A DNA stretch of 11,854 nt from Alphaproteobacteria bacterium (GTDB lineage: Bacteria; Pseudomonadota; Alphaproteobacteria; RS24). Positions 1 to 5,970 of this stretch are shown here, in pieces. A program made the translations under genes and the position numbers. The notes beneath the pieces are model-generated. The model saw nothing but the letters and a program-made list of their open reading frames with translations, made no database searches and was not told the DNA's origin. How positions within the stretch are numbered: position 1 is the stretch's first letter; every line of letters starts with the position of its first letter. The stretch lies in contig JAQWIP010000127.1 of assembly GCA_029248825.1 (NCBI GenBank), positions 1 through 11,854 of the forward strand, in the 5' to 3' direction.

Positions 1-1720
1 TATGGTCGCCGCCGGTCTCGAAGGCGTCGACTTTGTGGTCGCCAATACAGACGCGCAAGCCCTGAGCAACTCAAGTGCCGACCGACGCATCCAAATCGGC
101 TCGAAAATCACCGAAGGCCTCGGCGCGGGTTCCAATCCAGAGATTGGCAAAGCCGCAGCAGAAGAAACCATGGCCGAGATTGTCGACATGCTGCAAGGCT
201 CGCATATGGCGTTTGTCACGGCTGGCATGGGCGGCGGCACCGGCACAGGGGCTGCCCCCGTGATTGCCCGGGCGGCGCGCGAGCAAGGTATTTTAACGGT
301 CGGTGTGGTTACCACGCCATTTGATTTCGAAGGCGGTCGGCGCATGCGCTCGGCCAAGGCAGGCATTGAAGAGCTGGCCAAAGAAGTCGATACGCTGATT
401 ATCATTCCGAACCAAAACCTGTTCCGCATTGCCAATGCGCAGACAACCTTTGCCGAGGCTTTCGCCATGGCCGATGAAGTCTTGCATTCGGGCGTCGCAG
501 GCATCACCGATTTGATGATTAAGCCAGGTCTTATCAATCTCGATTTCGCCGATGTTCGCACGGTGATGAACGAGATGGGCAAAGCCATGATGGGCACGGG
601 CGAAGCGGAAGGCGACAAACGCGCCGTCGAAGCCGCCGAAGCCGCCATTGCCAACCCCTTGCTCGACGATGTGTCGATGCAAGGGGCGCGCGGTGTGCTG
701 ATTAACATCACCGGCGGCAATGACATGACGCTTTATGAGTTGGACGAAGCGGCCAGCCGCATCAAGCAAGAAGTCGACCCAGAAGCCAATATCATCATCG
801 GCTCGACTTTCGATGAAGCCTTGAACGGCATGATGCGGGTTTCGGTTGTGGCCACGGGCATTGATGCCGAAGCGGCTAGACTGACAGCTTTAGAGGGCGG
901 ACGGATTATCCAAATGACGCCAAATGAAGCTGGCGATCTCGGGGAGATGACGGCAATGGGAGAAACGGGTGAGGCTACCGCGCCAGAAGCGCCAACTGCG
1001 CCCCTGCCTTCGCTCGACCCCACGATGCCAGAAGCCGCGCCTGCGACAGGCGAAGGTGAACTGCCAAGCTTCCTAGCTGGAGGGCGGGCAGAACAGCCGG
1101 CGCATCAGCCAATTTCGAAGCGCAAACGCTCGTTCATCGACCGCGTGTTTGGTGCCAAGAAAGACACGACCTCGGCTCAAACCATGCCCAGCCCACGGGT
1201 TGCCATGGATGAGGCACCACAAGCGCCTGTCAGCGATTCGCCCGCCGCACCGCTAGAGGTTACCGAAGCGCCTCTGCCGGCGGTTGGCACGCCAGAAGCG
1301 GCGCCGATGGCACAGCCTGCCGCGTTTCAAAACGAGCTAGATGGCACCCCAGACCTGCCAGCAACGGCAGCTGAAGTGCAGGCTCCCGAGCCGGTGATGG
1401 AAACCCAAGTGGCGGAAGTGGCACAAGCGCCAACCCTCGATTTGGCGAACCAAGACAGTGCCGCTAGTGAGCCAGCAAAAGCAGAGGCTAAAACAGAGCC
1501 TAAAGCAGAGGCTAAAACAGAGCCTAAAACAGAGCCTAAAGCAGAGGCGCCTGCCAAAGCATCGCCTAGTCTTTCGGCACCGAGCGTGTCTGCGCCGAGC
1601 GTGGATGCGGTAAGCTCCGAGCCGATTTTCCAGACCAGCATGCAGACCGGCCCGACGATGTCGGCAACCTCGTCGTTGGATGCAGACCAGCTTGATATTC
1701 CGGCTTTCTTGCGCCGCTAA
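1..1720 (+). CDS. ftsZ: Cell division protein FtsZ (5' end outside window)
   Basis: FtsZ is the tubulin-like GTPase that forms the cytoplasmic Z-ring at the division site. About 28 N-terminal residues lie upstream of the window; the reading frame is open from base 2, and the first visible Met is internal. Numbering from that Met, the GTP-binding tubulin signature GGGTGTG is at 77-83 and the T7 loop NLDFAD at 179-184 carries the catalytic acidic residues (N179, D181, D184). The globular core ends near residue 290-315. It is followed by a linker of about 240 residues rich in Ala, Pro, Glu and Lys, then by the conserved C-terminal peptide DQLDIPAFLRR, which in this family binds FtsA and other membrane tethers. 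The protein stops right after this peptide, with no variable tail. Long disordered linkers are typical of alphaproteobacterial FtsZ. The gene is followed at once by an intrinsic terminator, so it is probably the last gene of the upstream division/cell-wall cluster. Confidence 0.98.
   Translation, partial: MVAAGLEGVDFVVANTDAQALSNSSADRRIQIGSKITEGLGAGSNPEIGKAAAEETMAEIVDMLQGSHMAFVTAGMGGGTGTGAAPVIARAAREQGILTVGVVTTPFDFEGGRRMRSAKAGIEELAKEVDTLIIIPNQNLFRIANAQTTFAEAFAMADEVLHSGVAGITDLMIKPGLINLDFADVRTVMNEMGKAMMGTGEAEGDKRAVEAAEAAIANPLLDDVSMQGARGVLINITGGNDMTLYELDEAASRIKQEVDPEANIIIGSTFDEALNGMMRVSVVATGIDAEAARLTALEGGRIIQMTPNEAGDLGEMTAMGETGEATAPEAPTAPLPSLDPTMPEAAPATGEGELPSFLAGGRAEQPAHQPISKRKRSFIDRVFGAKKDTTSAQTMPSPRVAMDEAPQAPVSDSPAAPLEVTEAPLPAVGTPEAAPMAQPAAFQNELDGTPDLPATAAEVQAPEPVMETQVAEVAQAPTLDLANQDSAASEPAKAEAKTEPKAEAKTEPKTEPKAEAPAKASPSLSAPSVSAPSVDAVSSEPIFQTSMQTGPTMSATSSLDADQLDIPAFLRR
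1478..1549 (+). repeat. Six tandem 12-bp units inside the ftsZ linker
   Basis: Six in-frame 12-bp units follow each other without interruption. There are two unit types, AAAGCAGAGGCT (Lys-Ala-Glu-Ala) and AAAACAGAGCCT (Lys-Thr-Glu-Pro), in the order A-B-A-B-B-A, with one base changed in the last unit. Codon choice is identical between copies, which suggests recent duplication by slippage or unequal crossing over rather than protein-level selection alone. Any gain or loss of a unit keeps the frame and changes linker length by four residues. Confidence 0.95.
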
Positions 1721-1742
1721 TATCCAGCCACGTTAAAGATTG

Positions 1743-1780
1743 GGAAACGGCTCGGGGCAACTCGAGCCGTTTTCTTTCTT
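1743..1780 (+). terminator. Rho-independent terminator after ftsZ
   Basis: A perfect 10-bp stem AAACGGCTCG / CGAGCCGTTT (1745-1754 with 1763-1772) encloses an 8-nt loop. It is followed by a pyrimidine tract TTTCTTTCTT that includes a short T run. It lies 24 bp after the ftsZ stop. The stem could extend by two or three weaker pairs. This separates ftsZ transcription from the genes downstream. Confidence 0.9.
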
Positions 1781-1803
1781 ATCCTCGGGTACGCGCCAAG
1801 CCT

Positions 1804-1809
1804 TATATT
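1804..1809 (+). promoter_or_regulatory. Possible -10 element (TATATT) just before the M15A gene
   Basis: TATATT matches the sigma-70 -10 consensus at five of six positions. It ends 5 bp before the CTG proposed as start codon, so a transcript from it would begin at or within a few bases of that codon and be leaderless. No recognisable -35 hexamer lies 16-18 bp upstream (the sequence there is close to ATCCTC), so the call rests on one hexamer and its position. Confidence 0.3.
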
Positions 1810-1814
1810 AGGGC

Positions 1815-2270
1815 CTGAAGCTATCGCCCCATTTCAGCTTACGCGAATTGACCAAATCGCAAACCGCCGCGCGGCTCGGGATTGCCAATCAGCCGTCGAG
1901 CCGAGACCTGCAAGCCCTGCGCCATCTTTGCACGACGATATTAGAACCCGTGCGGGTGCAGTTTCGCGTGCCGATTCTCCCTTCCAGTGGCTATCGCTGT
2001 TTACCGCTCAATGCCGCCATTGGTGGCGCCCCGAGCAGCCAACATTGCCAAGGCGCGGCGGTCGATTTTGAAATCGCTGGCGTGAGTCACCTCGATTTGG
2101 CGCATTGGATAGAGGCGAATCTGGTTTTTGATCAACTTATTTTGGAATATCCACAGCCCGAGGACGTGAACGCGGGCTGGTTGCATGTCTCGTGTCTGGA
2201 GTGCGGCAATCGTAGGCAGAGCCTCACAAAAACGCAGAATGGCATTTTTAGCGGATTTCCGGCGTTCTAA
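1815..2270 (+). CDS. M15A-family peptidase, endolysin-like (D-Ala-D-Ala carboxypeptidase fold)
   Basis: Probably a zinc peptidase acting on peptidoglycan peptides; 151 residues from the CTG proposed here. With that numbering the zinc motif is SxHxxGxxxD with H77 and D84. The probable catalytic Glu is E111 (LILEY) and the third zinc ligand is H124 (WLHVS). The SGYR block at residues 58-61 and the GNRR near the C-terminus are also typical of the family, as I know it from phage endolysins and genome-encoded relatives. There is no signal peptide or membrane segment, so export would need help. The start is odd. An in-frame TAG at 1809-1811 leaves only CTG 1815 and TTG 1848 as candidates. TTG would remove the family-typical block KLSPHFSLRELTKSQTA, so CTG is preferred. 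Neither has a usable Shine-Dalgarno sequence. The gene sits alone between the ftsZ terminator and the lpxC control region. It may be a domesticated phage gene; cellular role unknown. Confidence 0.8.
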   Translation: MKLSPHFSLRELTKSQTAARLGIANQPSSRDLQALRHLCTTILEPVRVQFRVPILPSSGYRCLPLNAAIGGAPSSQHCQGAAVDFEIAGVSHLDLAHWIEANLVFDQLILEYPQPEDVNAGWLHVSCLECGNRRQSLTKTQNGIFSGFPAF

Positions 2271-2286
2271 CTATGTTCTAACCATG
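2265..2286 (+). repeat. 11-bp tandem duplication at the 3' end of the M15A gene
   Basis: TTCTAACTATG (2265-2275) is followed directly by TTCTAACCATG (2276-2286), with one mismatch. The first copy contains the stop codon of the M15A gene, the second its mirror in the non-coding gap. It looks like a local duplication with no evident function. Confidence 0.75.
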
Positions 2287-2295
2287 TTTCAAAAG

Positions 2296-2311
2296 GTTAC
2301 AGCGATGTAAC
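2296..2311. promoter_or_regulatory. Perfect palindrome GTTACA-N4-TGTAAC, candidate operator
   Basis: Two perfect 6-bp arms are separated by GCGA. The form is that of a binding site for a dimeric helix-turn-helix regulator. Its centre is about 63 bp upstream of the start point expected from the promoter candidate at 2332-2360, a position typical of activators that contact RNA polymerase from upstream. No T run follows it on the plus strand, so it is not a terminator. The regulator is not identifiable from the sequence. Confidence 0.45.
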
Positions 2312-2331
2312 AAAAGGCAATAATCTGTTAA

Positions 2332-2360
2332 TTGAGGTGCATCGGGGGGATAGGTAGAAA
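2332..2360 (+). promoter_or_regulatory. Candidate sigma-70-type promoter of lpxC
   Basis: TTGAGG (2332-2337, four of six to the -35 consensus) is separated by 17 bp from TAGAAA (2355-2360, four of six to the -10 consensus). The expected transcription start is near 2367, giving a leader of about 40 nt before the lpxC ATG. The strong terminator after ftsZ means that lpxC needs its own promoter or one at the M15A gene. Confidence 0.45.
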
Positions 2361-2372
2361 ACACTCATAGAA

Positions 2373-2390
2373 GTCTCAACTGTTTGAGAC
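2373..2390 (+). promoter_or_regulatory. Perfect inverted repeat in the lpxC leader
   Basis: GTCTCAA (2373-2379) and TTGAGAC (2384-2390) are perfect 7-bp arms around the tetraloop CTGT. It begins a few bases after the expected start of transcription and ends 6 bp before the GAGG ribosome-binding sequence at 2397-2400. It could act as a DNA operator that blocks the promoter, or as an RNA hairpin next to the ribosome site. No T run follows, so a terminator is unlikely. Confidence 0.5.
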
Positions 2391-2407
2391 AGCAATGAGG
2401 AACCCTG

Positions 2408-3385
2408 ATGGTCGCACCCGCTAGCATAGCTGAGATGAACGCACAATTTAGTGCTGTGTCTCCGGCTGCCTTGCCAGTTGCGGCGCGCATGGGGGTTTGG
2501 CAGACCACGTTGAAAGCCGACGCCACTTTGTCTGGCATTGGTCTGCATTCTGGCAAAACCGTTACCTTGCGCCTTCGCCCAGCCGCTGCCGATACGGGCA
2601 TCGTGTTTATGCGCACCGACATTGAGACGCCCGAAGAAGCGGTTATCCCCGCGCTTTGCGCCAGTGTTTGCGAAGTCACTTTATCTTCTAAAATCGGCAA
2701 TCGCTTCGGCCATGTTGTCGGCACGGTAGAACATCTAATGGCGGCTTTGGCTGGCTTGCGGGTGGATAATGCCATCATTGAAATTGACGCGCCGGAAGTG
2801 CCTATCATGGACGGCAGCGCGAAACCTTTTGTCGCGATGATCCAAAAAGCGGGTCTGCGCGAGTTGGGCGTATCGCGCCGTGTGGTTCGGATTAAAAAAC
2901 CCGTTCGGGTTGGCAATGGCGACAGCTATTGCGAATTAGTGCCAGACGACGAAAGCGTGTTTGAAGCCGAGATTGATTTTGAAAGCGGCGCCATTGGCCG
3001 TCAGTCCTATGCGCTGAAACTAGACGATGGCAATTTCGACACAGATGTTGTGAGCGCCCGCACGTTTTGCATGTTGCAACAAGTCGAAGCCATGCATAAA
3101 GCTGGCTTGGCGCTGGGCGGTTCTGTTGAAAACGCGATTGTTGTGGATGGCGATACGGTGATGAACGAAGAAGGCCTGCGCTCGGAGCGTGAGTTTGTTC
3201 AGCACAAATTGCTGGATGCGATTGGCGATTTATACCTTATGGGTCTGCACCTCATTGGCCGCTATCGTGGCTATAAGTCTGGCCATGCGCTGCACAATGA
3301 TTTGCTGAACGCTTTGTTCCAAGAAACCGACGCCTTTGAGTTGGTAAATCTGGCCGATGGCGAAACTATTCTGGCGGCTGAATAA
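2408..3385 (+). CDS. lpxC: UDP-3-O-acyl-N-acetylglucosamine deacetylase LpxC
   Basis: LpxC is the zinc amidase that carries out the committed step of lipid A synthesis, removing acetate from UDP-3-O-acyl-GlcNAc in the cytoplasm. The protein has 325 residues against about 305 in E. coli. All key residues are visible: VEH with E108 and zinc ligand H109, then HKLLD with zinc ligands H266 and D270, and H293 in SGHALHN, equivalent to E. coli H79, H238, D242 and H265. The substrate-site block MDGSAKPF is at 134-141. The start is ATG 2408, because GAGGAA at 2397-2402 is well placed. The next in-frame Met aligned to the normal family N-terminus is residue 28 (ATG 2489), which lacks a ribosome site, so a real extension of about 28 residues is likely. 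The C-terminus (ILAAE) is several residues shorter than in E. coli, where the tail is the FtsH degradation signal. A promoter candidate and two palindromes lie upstream. Confidence 0.97.
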   Translation: MVAPASIAEMNAQFSAVSPAALPVAARMGVWQTTLKADATLSGIGLHSGKTVTLRLRPAAADTGIVFMRTDIETPEEAVIPALCASVCEVTLSSKIGNRFGHVVGTVEHLMAALAGLRVDNAIIEIDAPEVPIMDGSAKPFVAMIQKAGLRELGVSRRVVRIKKPVRVGNGDSYCELVPDDESVFEAEIDFESGAIGRQSYALKLDDGNFDTDVVSARTFCMLQQVEAMHKAGLALGGSVENAIVVDGDTVMNEEGLRSEREFVQHKLLDAIGDLYLMGLHLIGRYRGYKSGHALHNDLLNALFQETDAFELVNLADGETILAAE

Positions 3386-3434
3386 GCGCTTTTATTCCGA
3401 TATTTTAACCCTAATCTGGCTCTTTGACGCTGGC

Positions 3435-3463
3435 TTGTGCTTGCGCAATGCAGTAAATATAAA
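3435..3463 (+). promoter_or_regulatory. Candidate promoter of bamD-recN-ligA
   Basis: TTGTGC (3435-3440) and TATAAA (3458-3463, five of six to consensus) are spaced by exactly 17 bp in the 99-bp gap between lpxC and bamD. The expected start is near 3470, giving a leader of about 15 nt that carries the AGGA ribosome site at 3473-3476. No terminator hairpin is evident after lpxC, so read-through from lpxC is also likely. A TTGACG at 3424-3429 has no matching -10 at proper spacing. Confidence 0.45.
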
Positions 3464-3484
3464 GCTCAACTTAGGAATCGCTCG

Positions 3485-4297
3485 ATGCGCTTAACACATA
3501 TATTTGTTTTTGCTTTGGCCGCCACTGTTCTGTCCGCTTGCGGCGGGGTGAAGGATATTGAGGCTCTTTATGTCGAGCGTCCGGTTGAGGTTATCTATAA
3601 TAACGCGCATGCCGAATTGGCGCGTGGCAATTATATTCTGGCGACCCAAGAGTTTGACGAAGTAGAGCGCCAACACCCCTATTCTTTGTGGGCGCGGCGC
3701 GCTTTGGTGATGTCTGCCTACACGTATTATCTGCAAAATAAATATGACGAAGCGATTGGCACGGCACAGCGCTTCTTGGCGCTTTATCCTGGCAATAAGC
3801 AAGCCGCCTATGCGTATTATCTGATGGCCATTTGCCAATATGAGCGCATCTCGGATGTGAAATTAGACCAACGCACAACAGAGCTGGCGCAATATGCTTT
3901 GGGCGAGGTTATTCGCCGCTACCCCGGCACAGATTTCGCGCGCGATGCGGTTTTAAAGCTCGATTTAACGCGCGATAATCTGGCGGGTAAGGAAATGGAT
4001 GTCGGCCGGTTTTATCAAAACCGAGGCGATTACATTGCGGCGGCCACGCGGTTTCGCAATGTCATTGAAGTCTATAGCCGCACCAGCCATGTGCCAGAGG
4101 CTTTGCATCGGTTGACCGAGACGTTTTTGCTCTTGGGCGTGCCGCACGAGGCGCAAAACTCGGCTGCCGTGCTGGGCTATAATTACCCCTCGAGCCCTTG
4201 GTATAAATACAGCTATCGTATTTTACGCCAGCGCGACTTAGAGCCCGTTCAGGACGAGACCTCGTGGATAAGTCGGGCGCTGAGCGCCGTATTTTAG
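3485..4297 (+). CDS. bamD: Outer membrane protein assembly factor BamD (ComL family lipoprotein)
   Basis: BamD is the essential lipoprotein of the Bam complex. Anchored in the inner leaflet of the outer membrane, it helps BamA fold outer-membrane proteins. The protein has 270 residues. It starts with a lipoprotein signal: hydrophobic stretch at about 5-16 and lipobox LSAC with the acylated Cys at 19. The mature part is a series of TPR-like helical hairpins from about 37 to 235, with repeated small/aromatic patterns such as ELARGNYILATQEF, AYTYYLQNKYDEA and YQNRGDYIAAATRF. Start ATG 3485 is chosen because it directly gives the signal peptide and has AGGA eight bases upstream; an earlier TTG at 3437 would put a charged tail before the signal. 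The position after lpxC and before recN is the usual alphaproteobacterial order. The gene looks intact. Confidence 0.95.
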   Translation: MRLTHIFVFALAATVLSACGGVKDIEALYVERPVEVIYNNAHAELARGNYILATQEFDEVERQHPYSLWARRALVMSAYTYYLQNKYDEAIGTAQRFLALYPGNKQAAYAYYLMAICQYERISDVKLDQRTTELAQYALGEVIRRYPGTDFARDAVLKLDLTRDNLAGKEMDVGRFYQNRGDYIAAATRFRNVIEVYSRTSHVPEALHRLTETFLLLGVPHEAQNSAAVLGYNYPSSPWYKYSYRILRQRDLEPVQDETSWISRALSAVF

Positions 4298-4305
4298 GGG
4301 CAAGC

Positions 4306-5970
4306 ATGCTGATATCGCTGTCCATTCGAAACATTGTTTTAATCGACCAGCTAGACCTCGACTGGCAAGCCAACCTGTGCACTTTGACGGGCGAGACGGG
4401 CGCGGGGAAATCGATATTGCTCGACTCGCTCGGCCTCGCCACGGGCGCGCGCGGCGATGCCGGATTGGTTCGCCAAGGTTGCGAGCAGGGCAGCGTGACG
4501 GCAGTGTTTCAAATAGACCCCGACCACCGCGTGCGCAAAACCTTGAGCGATAATGGATTGGAAGTCACGGGCGAGTTAATTTTACGCCGCGTGCAATCCG
4601 CCGATGGCCGCAGCCGTGCTTTTTGCAACGACCAACCCGTGGGCATTGGAATGCTATCGGAAATTGGCAGTCAGTTGATTGAAATCCACGGCCAAAACGA
4701 AAGCCAAGCCCTTACCGATGCGGCCACGCAGCGCGGCCTATTGGATAGTTTTGCCGGCCTTACCGAGGCGGTGGCCAGCGTTGGCAAGCTGTTTGTGGCG
4801 CGCCAATCGGCTCGCGAAGCTTTGGCGTCTTATCGCGCCGAGCTGGCGCAGGCCAGCGCCGATACGGAATATTTAACCCACGCCATCGCCGAATTGCAGG
4901 AGCTGAACCCGAAAGTGGGCGAAGAGCTGTTGTTATCGGATGAGCGCGGCGTGCTGATGAATACGGAAAAAATCTCAGATGATTTACGCGCAGCCGATAA
5001 ATTACTGCACGGTGACGGCGGCATTGAAAAAGCGTTAAACGGGGCTTTGCGTCGGCTCGAGAAATCGGCACCCGAAGCGGGCGGACAATTGGATGAGGCG
5101 GTCGCCGCCATCGACCGCGCCCTAATCGAGGCTGGCGAAGCGCGGGTTGCGGTTTCCAGCGCCGTGTCGAGTGTCATCAATGATCCGGCACGCCAAGAAC
5201 AAGTCGAGGAGCGCCTTTTCACGCTGCGTAGCCTAGCGCGCAAACATGAAACCACTTGTGACGCGCTGCCTAGCGTCTTGACCGAATTAGATGCGAAATT
5301 AAGCGCCATTCATCGCGGCAATGACCGGATGGCTGAATTGGAAGAGGCGGTGAAAGCGGCCGAGGCCGATTATGCCGAGAAAGCTTTGGCCGTATCGAAC
5401 TCGCGCCAAAAGGCGGCTTTGCGCTTGGATGACATGGTCAATGCCGAGCTGGGGCCATTGAAACTCGACGGCGGACGCTTCACCACGCAAGTGGTGCAAG
5501 GCGAGCTGGAAGATGGCGCGGCGCATGGTCTGGATAAAGTCAGTTTCGTTGCCTCCACCAACCCCGGTACGGCGCCGGGCCCGATTGCGAAAATTGCTTC
5601 GGGCGGCGAATTGGCGCGCTTCATGTTGGCGCTGAAAGTCTCGCTGGCGGCGGAAGGCAATAGCGGCACGATGATTTTTGATGAAGTCGATGCGGGCGTT
5701 GGCGGCGCGGTGGCCGAGGCGGTCGGCTCGCGCCTATTCCGTTTGGCGCAAGGCGGACAAGTTTTAGTGGTCACCCATAGCCCGCAAGTGGCGGCGCGGG
5801 GCAACCATCATTGGTTGGTGCGCAAGGGCGATACGGGCACAGGCTTCTCGACCAAAGTTGTGCCACTGGCCGAAGCTGCGCGGCTCGAAGAAGTGGCGCG
5901 CATGTTGTCGGGCGCAGATATTACCGACGAAGCGCGCGGTGCCGCCAAGCGACTGCTTGAGGCTGGCTAA
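4306..5970 (+). CDS. recN: DNA repair protein RecN
   Basis: RecN is an SMC-like ATPase that acts at DNA double-strand breaks in recombinational repair. The protein has 554 residues, almost the E. coli length (553). The Walker A motif GETGAGKS is at 29-36 and the Q-loop-like segment LIEIHGQNE at 124-132. Coiled-coil arms run from about 150 to 375. The ABC signature ASGGELAR is at 431-438, Walker B TMIFDE at 455-460, the D-loop VDAG at 461-464, and the switch histidine is H491 in VVTHSPQVA. Start ATG 4306 is preferred over GTG 4264 inside bamD, because AGGGG at 4296-4300 lies five bases upstream and the length then matches the family. The ribosome site overlaps the bamD stop codon. The gap to bamD is 8 bp and the stop overlaps the ligA start by one base, so the three genes are probably cotranscribed. 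No LexA box was recognised in the short gap. Confidence 0.97.
   Translation: MLISLSIRNIVLIDQLDLDWQANLCTLTGETGAGKSILLDSLGLATGARGDAGLVRQGCEQGSVTAVFQIDPDHRVRKTLSDNGLEVTGELILRRVQSADGRSRAFCNDQPVGIGMLSEIGSQLIEIHGQNESQALTDAATQRGLLDSFAGLTEAVASVGKLFVARQSAREALASYRAELAQASADTEYLTHAIAELQELNPKVGEELLLSDERGVLMNTEKISDDLRAADKLLHGDGGIEKALNGALRRLEKSAPEAGGQLDEAVAAIDRALIEAGEARVAVSSAVSSVINDPARQEQVEERLFTLRSLARKHETTCDALPSVLTELDAKLSAIHRGNDRMAELEEAVKAAEADYAEKALAVSNSRQKAALRLDDMVNAELGPLKLDGGRFTTQVVQGELEDGAAHGLDKVSFVASTNPGTAPGPIAKIASGGELARFMLALKVSLAAEGNSGTMIFDEVDAGVGGAVAEAVGSRLFRLAQGGQVLVVTHSPQVAARGNHHWLVRKGDTGTGFSTKVVPLAEAARLEEVARMLSGADITDEARGAAKRLLEAG

Noticed and set aside
293..769. 158-residue open frame on the minus strand inside ftsZ
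   Set aside because: It mirrors the GC-rich codon pattern of the highly conserved FtsZ core and has no recognisable domain; the same holds for the antisense frames in recN, ligA, pepP and the helicase gene.
2296..2311. Palindrome after the M15A gene as a terminator
   Set aside because: The stem is only 6 bp and AT-rich, and it is followed by AAAAGG rather than a T run on the plus strand.
2328..2342. CtrA-type site (TTAA-N7-TTAA) upstream of lpxC
   Set aside because: Only one TTAA half is present at 2328-2331; the second half is absent at the required spacing.
3437..3484. Longer bamD from a TTG start
   Set aside because: It would put 16 residues before a complete lipoprotein signal and runs through the promoter candidate; ATG 3485 has a proper ribosome site.
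4264..4305. Longer recN from a GTG inside bamD
   Set aside because: ATG 4306 has AGGGG upstream and gives the family length and the usual N-terminus MLISLSIRNIVLID.
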